Below, in pieces: positions 7,780-16,472 of a stretch of 64,000 bases of DNA. A program made the translations under genes and the position numbers. The first letter of the stretch is position 1. Each line of letters starts with the position of its first letter. This DNA is from Anaerolineae bacterium (lineage in GTDB: Bacteria > Chloroflexota > Anaerolineae > Aggregatilineales > Phototrophicaceae), in contig JALHNB010000005.1 of NCBI GenBank assembly GCA_022843745.1, forward strand, positions 111,392-175,391, in the 5' to 3' direction. A model generated the notes under the pieces. The model was not told the DNA's origin. It worked only from the letters and a program-made list of their open reading frames with translations, and searched no databases.

Positions 7780-9246
7780 TTGCGCCTCGATCAATATGAA
7801 TGGTCACGCAATCCACGCGGAATGCACGTCAAAAGTGTGCTGATTACGCCGCTGGATATTTCCCGCTGGACGAGCGCCCGCATCGGTTGGGTCAAGCTGG
7901 TGGCGGCGGATTTTGAATATGTGGATGACTCAATGAGTTTTCTGGCGGAGGGTATCACACCTGTTTTGCGCCTGTACCGACCACGCTGGGGAGCTGCACC
8001 GTTCGACCACAAAATGCGGGATGAAACCCTGCTGTATATGTCGGCGGGAGTCAAGTGGTACGAATTTTATAACGAGCCAAATTTGCCGATTGAATGGCAG
8101 CCCGGTGTCAATATTGATTGGCGCAACATGGAAATTATGGCACCGCTGATGGATAACTGGCTGGTGTGGGCAGAATTTATCGTCAGTCATGGCTGTTACC
8201 CCGGTTTTATCTCACTTGCTGAAACTGATGCGCCAAATGCTGCTGCGGTGCGCTGGATGGATACCTGGCTGAATTATATGGCGGAAAGGCATTATGATCG
8301 CTTCCGTTATGTATTGGCGAACGGCGCTTATTGCGCGACACATCCCTACATTTTGAATCATTATTATCAGGAGATTCCCGGCAGAGGCCCTGCCAGCGCT
8401 CGTGAACCCGCTGACCAGAATGCTGCCGAACCTGGCTGGCATTTTGAATACCCCTACGACCCGATCTGTCAGCGCACCGACCCAGGACGTACCGTTTACG
8501 GTGGCACGGCGCTTACACCCAATGGCGACCCGGTAGGTTTAACAGCGATGGGGCGTATGTTTAACGAACGCTGTGCAGCCCTATTTGGTACTCAGGCTGT
8601 CCCTGTGCTGGGAACTGAGGGCGGAATCTATCCATTTCCGCGTGATGCCTCGATCACATCCTACCAGCAGGATAACCGCTACCCGCTTTATACCCACGAA
8701 AGCCAGGCAGAAGGTACGCTGGCGATGTTTGAGTGGATTACCAATTCTGCTCCATCGTGGCTTTTTGGCGTATGCCTGTGGAAAGAGGACGATTATTTTG
8801 AACCCGGCCCCGCTCACGCTATCACCCGAATGCGGGAAGTCGCGCCCCTCCTCCGCACCGTTCCCCCGACTGAAGTGATGGGGGGGACTTATGAGCCAGA
8901 GCCACTTGTTATTCCGGGGCCAGGGCCAATTCATGGACAAGCAGATTTTCATATTGTCATTCTCGCGCCGGGGCTGAATACTGATTGGTTTTTTGAGACG
9001 GCGACGGCCTATTGGGGGCAGTTTCGTCCGATTGTCACCGTAGATATCGGCTTAATCGACCATATCACAGCGGATCACAGCCTCGCGGTGACAGTTATTG
9101 CGCCGCCGGATGCCCAGATCGCGATGACGCAGCGTATTCAGCAGCAATATCCCAACGTGTGGTTTGACCTAGTTCTCGCTGAAAGTACGCAAAGTCTGAC
9201 CGACATTTTTACGCGCCGTGCTCAGACCAATCAACGATTCGGGTAA
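7780..9246 (+). CDS. Clan GH-A-like glycoside hydrolase fused to uncharacterised domain
   Basis: 488 residues from a TTG start with AAAGGAG six bases upstream. Residues 10-365 look like a TIM-barrel hydrolase: YEFYNEP (Glu99 as acid/base in the clan GH-A NEP motif) and VLGTEGG (Glu280 as nucleophile), with the spacing expected for strands 4 and 7. There is no signal peptide. Residues 387-488 repeat the domain of the preceding gene (DFHIVILAPGLNTDWFF ... RRAQTNQRFG). The GH family and substrate are not assigned. The fusion suggests that the shared domain binds the same target or surface as the hydrolase; that is inference. Confidence 0.7.
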   Translation: MRLDQYEWSRNPRGMHVKSVLITPLDISRWTSARIGWVKLVAADFEYVDDSMSFLAEGITPVLRLYRPRWGAAPFDHKMRDETLLYMSAGVKWYEFYNEPNLPIEWQPGVNIDWRNMEIMAPLMDNWLVWAEFIVSHGCYPGFISLAETDAPNAAAVRWMDTWLNYMAERHYDRFRYVLANGAYCATHPYILNHYYQEIPGRGPASAREPADQNAAEPGWHFEYPYDPICQRTDPGRTVYGGTALTPNGDPVGLTAMGRMFNERCAALFGTQAVPVLGTEGGIYPFPRDASITSYQQDNRYPLYTHESQAEGTLAMFEWITNSAPSWLFGVCLWKEDDYFEPGPAHAITRMREVAPLLRTVPPTEVMGGTYEPEPLVIPGPGPIHGQADFHIVILAPGLNTDWFFETATAYWGQFRPIVTVDIGLIDHITADHSLAVTVIAPPDAQIAMTQRIQQQYPNVWFDLVLAESTQSLTDIFTRRAQTNQRFG

Positions 9247-9252
9247 AAATTC

Positions 9253-10185
9253 ATGTCCGACATGACCCGTTTACGTCAGTTTGTCGATGACGGCGATTCG
9301 GAATCTGCCCGTGCGCTGGCGTTGGATTTGCTTCACAAAAGCCGTAAACGTGAGGTGATCGAGGCCGCTCTCCGTGTGCTTGAAACTGTGGAACTGGGTG
9401 ACAACGCCCGGCGTGTTTTGCGCGAAAAAATCACGTATTATATGGACGATCCCGGAAATGACAAAACGCTGTTTGTGCGCGAAAAAATCGCCCGTTTCCT
9501 GACGAATATCGGCAACCCCAATGACATCGACATCTATCGGCGCGGTGTCAACACCTATGAGATACAGCCGTTTCTCGGCGAAGTCGCACATAATTTTCGC
9601 GCGGTTTCGCTGGTTGGTCTGGGCATCGCGAACCAGGATGAAGGCAATCTTTACGCGACAAAATTGTTAAGCGAAATCGACAACACCTCGATCTATAACG
9701 GCGAACCTGCCATCACCGCGATCAATTTACTCTATCGCCAGAATAAAATTTTGCCGATTTATCAATATTTGCTGCTCGGCGGGCTGGACGCGCTCGAAGT
9801 CGGGCAAAACGAGGTCGTCGGCAAGGCGCTGGAATCGCTGGGCGAAAAATTCCCGGTTGAGTTATACCGACCTCTGACGGAACTCTTTTTGCCGCGAGAT
9901 CGGGCTGTCGTCAATATGGGCATCATCAGCCATGTTGTCGAGCATAAAGTCGAGCCACTCTATCCCGCAGTAGAGGAAATTATCAAACAGACCCGACATG
10001 ATGATCTCCACCATTATGCAGTGGTGATGCTGGCGGCCTCGCGCGACTCAGATTTGATCGCCCGCCTCTATGCGCTGGCAAAAATCAGCCCCAGACACCG
10101 TATCGAAAACTTTATCGAAGCCGTAGAATTGACTCCTGGGGAAGAAAAAGACGAGATTCTGGCGTTTCTGCGAAGCCGGGAATAA
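9253..10185 (+). CDS. Alpha-helical HEAT-like repeat protein
   Basis: A 310-residue soluble protein made almost wholly of predicted helix pairs, consistent with a HEAT/armadillo-like solenoid (for example VREKIARFLTNIGN, AITAINLLYRQNKILP, ALESLGEKFPVELYRPL). No catalytic motif, signal peptide or membrane segment is visible. It begins six bases after the GH-like gene and is probably the last member of that operon. Such scaffolds hold protein partners together; the partner is unknown. Confidence 0.6.
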   Translation: MSDMTRLRQFVDDGDSESARALALDLLHKSRKREVIEAALRVLETVELGDNARRVLREKITYYMDDPGNDKTLFVREKIARFLTNIGNPNDIDIYRRGVNTYEIQPFLGEVAHNFRAVSLVGLGIANQDEGNLYATKLLSEIDNTSIYNGEPAITAINLLYRQNKILPIYQYLLLGGLDALEVGQNEVVGKALESLGEKFPVELYRPLTELFLPRDRAVVNMGIISHVVEHKVEPLYPAVEEIIKQTRHDDLHHYAVVMLAASRDSDLIARLYALAKISPRHRIENFIEAVELTPGEEKDEILAFLRSRE

Positions 10186-10203
10186 GGTTGAGGGTCATGA
10201 CAA

Positions 10204-10302
10204 ATGGCTGACGAATATCATTTAGAAGTCGGGCATGGAACGTCTATCATCCTGAAAGCAGGATGCGCGACCACGTTAAAGAGTCAGCTAGGTAAATTTT
10301 AG
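10204..10302 (+). CDS. Possible 32-residue small protein
   Basis: A short frame, ATG to TAG, reading MADEYHLEVGHGTSIILKAG and ending LKSQLGKF, with GAGGG about ten bases upstream. The alternating beta-like pattern vaguely recalls the fibre repeats of VgrG/baseplate spike proteins, but no such gene is near. It may be a real small gene, a remnant, or chance. Confidence 0.25.
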   Translation: MADEYHLEVGHGTSIILKAGCATTLKSQLGKF

Positions 10303-10347
10303 TGCAGCGAGAATGGAATTTTCCTATACCAAAGAATGGGGTTGCTG

Positions 10348-11169
10348 ATGACTGATTTGAAAACCGGATTTGCTGAAATCAACGGGGCGCAGATTTATTA
10401 CGAAGTAGCTGGAACAGGCCATCCGCTGGTTTTCGTCCATGCCGGGATCGCCGATAGCCGGATGTGGGACAGCCAGTTTCAGGTTTTTACCGAGCGCTAT
10501 CAGGTCGTGCGTTTTGATATGCGCGGCTTTGGCAAAACCGCAATGGTCGCCGGAGACTTCTCGCGGGTTCAGGATTTGCACGGCTTGCTCCAATATCTGC
10601 AAATTGACCATGCTTATTTTGTCGGCTGTTCAATGGGCGGGCGGGTGATTACCGATCTGGCGCTTGAATACCCCAAAATGGTTGATGCGTTGGTGCTGGT
10701 GGGCGCGGCGATCAGCGGCTTTCAATATCAAGGTACACCTTTGCCCGAACTCGAACGCATCGGGCAGGAAATTGACGCGGCTGAAGAAGCAGGCGACCTC
10801 GCCCGCGTCAACGAACTCGAAATTCAGGTCTGGGTGGATGGTCTGGGAAAGCCGCCAACGCGCGTAAATCCCGCTGTTCGCGAATTGGTGCGCGATATGA
10901 ATTTAATTGCTCTGTCGTCGCCGCAGGATTTGGGAAATGAGCAAGAACCCTTAAACCCTGCTGTGAACCGCCTGGGAGAAATCCATGTTCCCACGCTTGT
11001 CATCATCGGTGATCTGGATATTCCGGCATCATTACAGCGCACCGAGATTCTGGCACGCGACATTGCCGGAGCGAAAAAGGTTGTCATGTCCAACACGGCG
11101 CACATTCCAAATATGGAACAACCCGACGAATTTAATCAGTTAGTCTCGGATTTTCTCGCGAAGTTGTAA
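10348..11169 (+). CDS. Alpha/beta hydrolase
   Basis: A 273-residue alpha/beta-hydrolase fold protein. The nucleophile elbow is GCSMGG with Ser95; the acid is in GDLDIPA near the C-terminus; the base His follows in NTAHIPNMEQP. An HAGIADSRMW segment near residue 31 supplies the oxyanion-hole region. The family includes esterases, lactonases and C-C hydrolases; the substrate is not identifiable. The start at 10348 is chosen over 10336 because MTDLKTGFAEI is the usual opening, but neither has a strong ribosome site. It is a single-gene unit. Confidence 0.85.
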   Translation: MTDLKTGFAEINGAQIYYEVAGTGHPLVFVHAGIADSRMWDSQFQVFTERYQVVRFDMRGFGKTAMVAGDFSRVQDLHGLLQYLQIDHAYFVGCSMGGRVITDLALEYPKMVDALVLVGAAISGFQYQGTPLPELERIGQEIDAAEEAGDLARVNELEIQVWVDGLGKPPTRVNPAVRELVRDMNLIALSSPQDLGNEQEPLNPAVNRLGEIHVPTLVIIGDLDIPASLQRTEILARDIAGAKKVVMSNTAHIPNMEQPDEFNQLVSDFLAKL

Positions 11170-11222
11170 CGCCAGAAAAGTGAAATATACAGCGTCGATA
11201 CCATAGATAGATAAATCAAGAT

Positions 11223-12029
11223 ATGAATCTCGCGATACTCAAAAATCATTTCGATAAGCTGGAAGACGTATTGCTGGCAAAATTGCAGCACGCTCAAACG
11301 CCAGAGCATCCCGTTGATGACGGCGCGGCACGAGAAATCTTCCTCAACGAGTTTTTGCGTGGACATCTGGGTGAAAATATTGGCATCGGCAGCGGTGAGA
11401 TCATTGATGCCGATGCCGGTACGAACGATACGAGATCGCAGCACGATTTCATTATTTATCGAAAAGATTACCCTAAACTGAGCCTGACTCCAGGTATCCA
11501 TACGTTTTTAGCCGAATCCGTCATCGCCACCATCGAAGTAAAAGCGACGCTGGATCAGAAGGGATTAGAGCAGGCGATTAAAACCGCTTACACTGCCAAA
11601 CAGTTAAAACGACAGTTTGCAGTTGGTAATGTCAATAATGCTCCCCAATCAGCCATCCGCAATTATATTTTTGCCTTTAGCGACCCTCAGAGCATGATTA
11701 CCGTCAGCAAGTGGTTCACGCTCATTCATAAACAACTTGAAATGAATCTGCCGGATAGGGGATCAACGCTGGCTGAACGGGTCAATATTCCCAGTCCCAC
11801 GCTGGATGGGGTTGTCGTGCTGCGTAAAGGCATTTTGCACGTCGATAACATCCATTTATTGCCTGCGGAATATGACGATCAATATCGGGCTGCAAATCCT
11901 CAGTTTACACACTTTGTCAATAATTCCGAGTTTAATAATCTGCTGTATTTTTTCTTCTGGCTCACAGAAGCGATCAATCAAATGACGTTTTCGCAATGGG
12001 ATCACGCTTTATATCTCCCTAAAGAATGA
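11223..12029 (+). CDS. DUF6602-like protein, PD-(D/E)xK nuclease fold candidate
   Basis: 268 residues. The core GSGEIIDADAGTNDTR..HDFIIYRKD followed by ESVIATIEVKATLD resembles DUF6602 proteins: an Asp (HDF) and the IEVK motif are arranged as in the PD-(D/E)xK nuclease/restriction-enzyme fold. DUF6602 proteins often sit in defence islands or beside toxins, but none is adjacent here. Base composition is visibly more A+T-rich than the neighbours, which hints at horizontal acquisition. A decayed or regulatory nuclease is equally possible. Function is not assigned. Confidence 0.55.
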   Translation: MNLAILKNHFDKLEDVLLAKLQHAQTPEHPVDDGAAREIFLNEFLRGHLGENIGIGSGEIIDADAGTNDTRSQHDFIIYRKDYPKLSLTPGIHTFLAESVIATIEVKATLDQKGLEQAIKTAYTAKQLKRQFAVGNVNNAPQSAIRNYIFAFSDPQSMITVSKWFTLIHKQLEMNLPDRGSTLAERVNIPSPTLDGVVVLRKGILHVDNIHLLPAEYDDQYRAANPQFTHFVNNSEFNNLLYFFFWLTEAINQMTFSQWDHALYLPKE

Positions 12030-12055
12030 TGAGCTGGTTAGCTCAGGATTTTTAA

Positions 12056-12991
12056 ATGACGAACGCTGTCATCACGACGCACGGCCTGACCCGAAAATTT
12101 GGCGAGAAAATCGCAGTGGATGGTCTGACGCTGGAAGTCCAGGCCGGGGAAGTTTTTGGCTTCCTGGGACATAATGGCGCGGGCAAGACAACAACGGTGC
12201 GGCTTCTCAATGGCGTATTGGCAGCACAAAGTGGCACAGCCGAAGTTCTGGGTTTGTCACCAGCCAAAGATGGCCCGGCACTGCGCCGCCGCACGGGTGT
12301 CCTCACCGAAACCCCCTCCGTCGATGAACGCCTGACCGCGCGTGACAATCTGCGCATTTATGCCGATATTTACGGCGTTCCGCGCGAACAGATCCGGCAG
12401 CACGTAGATGATATTCTCGCGATGTTCGAATTGAGTGACCGCGCCAATGATAAAGTCGGCGGTTACAGCAAGGGTATGAAGCAGCGTTTGGCGCTAGCAA
12501 GGGCGTTGATTCATAAGCCGGATTTGCTGTTTCTGGATGAGCCAACTTCTGGACTCGACCCTGTGGCGGCTAAACAGGTGCGCGACCTGATCGGGCATCT
12601 CAGCCGCGACGAAGGCCACACCGTTTTTATCTGTACACATAATCTGACGGAAGCACAGCGCATTTGTGATCGCGTTGGCGTGATGGAACAGGGTAAGCTG
12701 CTGGCAATCGGCACACCCTCGGAACTCGCGCGGCAATTGGGAGGTCGCGCAGGCCTGGAGATCGAGATTGCGCCTGATCAGGTTGAGCAAGCGCGTGGAA
12801 TTTTGCATGGTCTGGCGCTCGACTCAACAGTTGAGCATGATTTGTTGAATATTCCCGGCGTTGATCGCGAATCAACACCAAAAGTTTTATCGACGCTGGC
12901 GACGGCTGGTATTTCAATTTATCGCGCTGCGCCTGCCGAACCCTCGCTGGAAGATATTTATTTTGCCATTCATAACCGAGGTTTGTCATGA
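12056..12991 (+). CDS. ABC transporter ATP-binding protein (ABC-2 type)
   Basis: A 311-residue ATPase with Walker A GHNGAGKTTT, signature YSKGMKQRLALARAL, Walker B LLFLDEPTSGLDP and the switch His in ICTHNLTEAQ. The C-terminal extension of about 90 residues is typical of NatA/CcmA-like exporters rather than importers. It overlaps the permease gene by four bases (ATGA), so the two are translationally coupled and form one exporter, possibly for ions, a drug or a lipid. Confidence 0.92.
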   Translation: MTNAVITTHGLTRKFGEKIAVDGLTLEVQAGEVFGFLGHNGAGKTTTVRLLNGVLAAQSGTAEVLGLSPAKDGPALRRRTGVLTETPSVDERLTARDNLRIYADIYGVPREQIRQHVDDILAMFELSDRANDKVGGYSKGMKQRLALARALIHKPDLLFLDEPTSGLDPVAAKQVRDLIGHLSRDEGHTVFICTHNLTEAQRICDRVGVMEQGKLLAIGTPSELARQLGGRAGLEIEIAPDQVEQARGILHGLALDSTVEHDLLNIPGVDRESTPKVLSTLATAGISIYRAAPAEPSLEDIYFAIHNRGLS

Positions 12992-13818
12992 ACTGGCGTG
13001 CGATTCGTGCAATTGTCTACAAGGATTTGTTAGTTGTTACCCGCAGTCGGAATACGATGCTGACCTTCATTCTCTTGCCTGTGATTTTCCTGGTCATTCT
13101 GCCGGGAGGCGTGGTGCTGCTGGCTTCGAATCCCGATGCTGTAAGTGAATTCACGACCCAATCCAGCGATATGGAGATGTTTTTCACTAATATGCCGGAC
13201 TCGATTAAGGGGGAGATTGAGGCCTATACGACGGATAATCAGCGGGCTATCGCAATTGTCGCACTTTATTTTTTCGCGCCGCTGTTTTTGATTTTGCCAC
13301 TGCTGCTCTCCAGCATGATCGCTGCCGACAGCCTCGCCGGGGAAAAAGACCGCAAAACGTTAGAAGCGCTGATCTATACCCCCACCACCGATGCCGAAAT
13401 TTATACCGCCAAGCTGCTGTCGGCCTGGATTCCCGCACTCGTGGTCACACTGGTCGGATTTGTCGTGTACGGAGTCGTGGTTAACGCAACAGCGTGGCCG
13501 GTAATGGGGCGCATCTTTTTCCCGAATCTTACCTGGATCGTGCTGGTTGTGTGGCTTGCGCCAGCGGCGGCGGGTCTGGGATTAAGCGCATCGGTGCTAG
13601 TATCCTCGCGCGTCAGCACAGCGCAGGAAGCCTATCAGATCGGTGGCCTGACGGTGCTGCCTGTCGTCATGCTGGTAATCGGTCAGCTTGCCGGGGTTGT
13701 TTATCTGAGCGTCGGTTTTATTTTGATCATTGGGCTGGTGATCTGGTTGGTTGATCTGGTGTTATTGTGGTTCGGCGCACGTATTTTTAGACGGGGCGAA
13801 CTGCTCGCGCGATTATAA
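12988..13818 (+). CDS. ABC-2 type transporter permease
   Basis: A 276-residue membrane protein with an N-terminal cytoplasmic helix (YKDLLVVTRSRNTML), a first membrane segment, a periplasmic/extracellular loop of about 80 residues and five more membrane segments. The cytoplasmic loop AGEKDRKTLEALIYTP is the NatB-like ABC-2 signature that contacts the ATPase. It forms a homodimeric or heterodimeric exporter with the preceding ATPase. The substrate is unknown. Confidence 0.9.
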   Translation: MNWRAIRAIVYKDLLVVTRSRNTMLTFILLPVIFLVILPGGVVLLASNPDAVSEFTTQSSDMEMFFTNMPDSIKGEIEAYTTDNQRAIAIVALYFFAPLFLILPLLLSSMIAADSLAGEKDRKTLEALIYTPTTDAEIYTAKLLSAWIPALVVTLVGFVVYGVVVNATAWPVMGRIFFPNLTWIVLVVWLAPAAAGLGLSASVLVSSRVSTAQEAYQIGGLTVLPVVMLVIGQLAGVVYLSVGFILIIGLVIWLVDLVLLWFGARIFRRGELLARL

Positions 13819-13861
13819 TTTATAATCAATTAAGTGTTTAATGAAGCTTGTATTAATTTGC

Positions 13862-13890
13862 TTGACAGGATGTTAGATGATCATTACAAT
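13862..13890 (+). promoter_or_regulatory. Sigma-70-type promoter of the sugar ABC operon
   Basis: TTGACA at 13862-13867 and TACAAT at 13885-13890 with a 17-bp spacer, 74 bases before the solute-binding protein gene. Its ribosome site AAGGAG is at 13947-13952. Confidence 0.8.
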
Positions 13891-13963
13891 CGGAGCGTCA
13901 GTGGAGCATGTCATAAGAGATTTCACTGGCTTTGCTCTCAAATAGTAAGGAGTTAAGAGAAAA

Positions 13964-15280
13964 ATGCGTAAGCGATTGTTTAGACCCTTGAGTTTACTAC
14001 TTGTCTTGATAGCGATTGTCATTGCAAGCAGCGCCTTTGTTCGTGCGCAAGATATGCCTACCCTGCGTGTATTCCTGGGCAGCGTGGGTGATCTTGATAC
14101 AGAGCAAGCTATTCTGGATCGTTGGGGCGCGGAAAATAACGTCACCGTCGAGATTGTGCGCGGACCACAGAGCGCCACCGATTATCTGGCGCAGCTTCAG
14201 CAGATTTTCGCGGCTCAATCAGCCGAAATCGACCTGATCCAATTTGACGTGATCTGGCCCGGCATCCTCGCGCCAAATATGTTTGATCTGGCACCAGCGC
14301 TGGAAGAATCAGGCCTGGCCGATCAGTTCTATCAGCGAATCCTCGCCAACAATACCGTCGATGGCAAAGTCGTCGGCCTGCCCTGGTTCACGGATGCGGG
14401 TATGCTCTATTACCGCACCGACCTGCTGGAAAAATATGGCTTTGAGGGTGCGCCCACAACCTGGGACGAACTCGAAAGCATGGCACAGACCATCCAGGAT
14501 GGCGAACGCGAAGCTGGTAATGCCGAATTTTATGGTTTCGTATTCCAGGGCAATGCCTATGAGGGCTTGACCTGCGATGCGCTGGAATGGCAGTTTGGTA
14601 ATGGTGGCGGCTCGATTGTTGAAGCCGACAAGACCATCAGCGTCAATAATCCCAACGCGATTGCGGCGTTTGAACGTGCGGCTGGTTGGGTTGGCACGAT
14701 TTCACCCGAAGGCGTGACGACTTACCAGGAAGAGGACGCTCGTCGTGTCTTCCAGGCTGGTAACGCCGCTTTCATGCGCAACTGGCCGTATGCTTATGTA
14801 CTCGGCAACGGTGGCGCGGATGGTACGCAGGAAACCGCGATTAAGGATCTGTTCAGCGTGGCAGCACTCCCCGGTGGCGGCGCAGCTTTGGGTGGATGGC
14901 AGTTGGGTGTGAGCGCCTATAGTGCCAATGCAGACCTGGCAAGCCAACTGGCGATCTGGCTGGTACAGCCGGAACAGCAGAAAGAGCGCTGGCTGAAATT
15001 GACGAACCTGCCGACGATGCCCGAAGTCTACCAGGACGCAGAAGTTCTGGAAGCGACCCCCTGGATTGAAGCCTTGATCCCGGTGTTCGAGAACGCATCG
15101 CCGCGCCCGTCAACCGTCACTGCTGAAAAATATAATGACGTTTCGACAGCATACTTCACCGCTGTCCACAGCATCATGACCGGAGAATCCGACGCGCAGA
15201 CCGCCGTCGAAGATCTGGAACTGGCGTTGCAGGACATCCTCGGTGATGAATTCCAGGTCGGCCCGCCGCCTGAGATGTAA
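13964..15280 (+). CDS. Sugar ABC transporter solute-binding protein
   Basis: A 438-residue family-1 extracellular solute-binding protein. An N-terminal Arg/Lys-rich region, a hydrophobic core and the VRAQ cleavage region make a signal peptide of about 28 residues, without a lipobox cysteine. The mature part has the two-lobe pattern of maltose/trehalose binding proteins (DLIQFDVIWPGILAPN, GLPWFTDAGMLYYRTD, EGLTCDALEW). It should capture an oligosaccharide and deliver it to the two downstream permeases. It has its own strong promoter; an ATPase gene is missing from the operon, so a shared MsiK/UgpC-like ATPase from elsewhere is likely. Confidence 0.9.
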   Translation: MRKRLFRPLSLLLVLIAIVIASSAFVRAQDMPTLRVFLGSVGDLDTEQAILDRWGAENNVTVEIVRGPQSATDYLAQLQQIFAAQSAEIDLIQFDVIWPGILAPNMFDLAPALEESGLADQFYQRILANNTVDGKVVGLPWFTDAGMLYYRTDLLEKYGFEGAPTTWDELESMAQTIQDGEREAGNAEFYGFVFQGNAYEGLTCDALEWQFGNGGGSIVEADKTISVNNPNAIAAFERAAGWVGTISPEGVTTYQEEDARRVFQAGNAAFMRNWPYAYVLGNGGADGTQETAIKDLFSVAALPGGGAALGGWQLGVSAYSANADLASQLAIWLVQPEQQKERWLKLTNLPTMPEVYQDAEVLEATPWIEALIPVFENASPRPSTVTAEKYNDVSTAYFTAVHSIMTGESDAQTAVEDLELALQDILGDEFQVGPPPEM

Positions 15281-15299
15281 TCACGGATTGAAAAGTCCT

Positions 15300-15358
15300 C
15301 TGCGCTGAAATAAGCGCAGCTCAGAAGTGGCAGGTGGGCGGTTGTCTGCCTGCCATTT
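15300..15358 (+). promoter_or_regulatory. Two intercistronic hairpins
   Basis: CTGCGCT/AGCGCAG around a six-base loop (15300-15319), then TGGCAGG/CCTGCCA further on. Hairpins here commonly stabilise or attenuate the mRNA so that the binding protein is made in excess over its permeases. Confidence 0.55.
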
Positions 15359-15421
15359 TGATTCATTTGATTTGTTCCTAAAATTCTGCTCGACACAATA
15401 TTTTTTTATGAGGCTTAAATT

Positions 15422-16468
15422 ATGGCTGTTGCAGCATCCACTCCAAAAGCAGCCCGTCCAGGTCGCGAACTCTCTCTTGAGGCGCGACAGGCGCGGCTGG
15501 CGCTCAAGCTTTTGTTACCGACGATTGCCGTTCTGGTGATCGTCGCTTTTTATCCCCTGGCACGTACTTTTACGTCCAGCTTCACCGATGAACCTTTCGC
15601 CCAGCCCGATACCCCTGTAAATCAGGTTGGGTTGGCAAATTATCAGCGTTTGCTCAGTTTTCAGTTGCTTTTATTTCCCGAAGAAATGTCTTTGCGCGAT
15701 GTACTGCCAGAGCCAGTGAACGGTTCACGTTATCAACGTGTACAGAATATTGATCTCTTTGGCACGCGCTATGTTCTGGTGGCGACAGACCCCGATTTTA
15801 TTACCTCAGTCTTTAACACTATTATTTTTACTTTTTTCTCGGTAACACTGGAACTCTCGCTGGGTTTGCTGGTCGCGATGGTGGTGAACGCCCGTTTTCG
15901 CGGACGCGGCCTGATGCGCGCGATCATGTTGATCCCCTGGGCGATCCCAACGGCGATTTCGACAGTGCTGTGGCGACATATGCTCGGCGATAACAGTTCG
16001 GGCGCGTTGAATGCTATTCTGCTGCAACTCGGCCTGATCCAGCAAAGTCAGGCGTGGCGTGCCAGTTATCCGCTGTTTTCGGTGGTGTTTGTCGATGTCT
16101 GGAAGACGATCCCGTTTATGTCTCTGCTGCTGCTGGCTGGCCTGCAAACCATCCCCGGCGATCTTTATGAAGCTGCGTCTGTGGATGGCGCAACGCCGAT
16201 CCAGCGCTTTTTCCGCATCACACTGCCACTGCTCATGCCGACGATTGTCATCGCGCTGATTTTCCGAACGCTGGATGCTTTGCGCGCATTCGATGTGTTC
16301 CAGGTACTTCTGGGACGCAGTACGCCGTCGATGGCGGTCTATAACTATGAAAAACTGGTCAGCAGCTTCCAGTTTGGTTATGCCTCGGCTGTTGGGGTGA
16401 TTATTTTCATCCTCATTTTTGCCTTTACTGTCCTGTATATGAGCGCATTCGGCGTTGAGGAAGATTAA
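15422..16468 (+). CDS. Sugar ABC transporter permease (MalF type)
   Basis: A 348-residue permease with six membrane segments. The EAA loop that docks to the ATPase reads YEAASVDGATPIQRFFRITL near residue 252. Between the first and second membrane segments there is an extended loop of about 100 residues, as in MalF-like partners. It is the first of two permeases completing the importer begun by the upstream binding protein. Confidence 0.9.
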   Translation: MAVAASTPKAARPGRELSLEARQARLALKLLLPTIAVLVIVAFYPLARTFTSSFTDEPFAQPDTPVNQVGLANYQRLLSFQLLLFPEEMSLRDVLPEPVNGSRYQRVQNIDLFGTRYVLVATDPDFITSVFNTIIFTFFSVTLELSLGLLVAMVVNARFRGRGLMRAIMLIPWAIPTAISTVLWRHMLGDNSSGALNAILLQLGLIQQSQAWRASYPLFSVVFVDVWKTIPFMSLLLLAGLQTIPGDLYEAASVDGATPIQRFFRITLPLLMPTIVIALIFRTLDALRAFDVFQVLLGRSTPSMAVYNYEKLVSSFQFGYASAVGVIIFILIFAFTVLYMSAFGVEED

Positions 16469-16472
16469 TATC

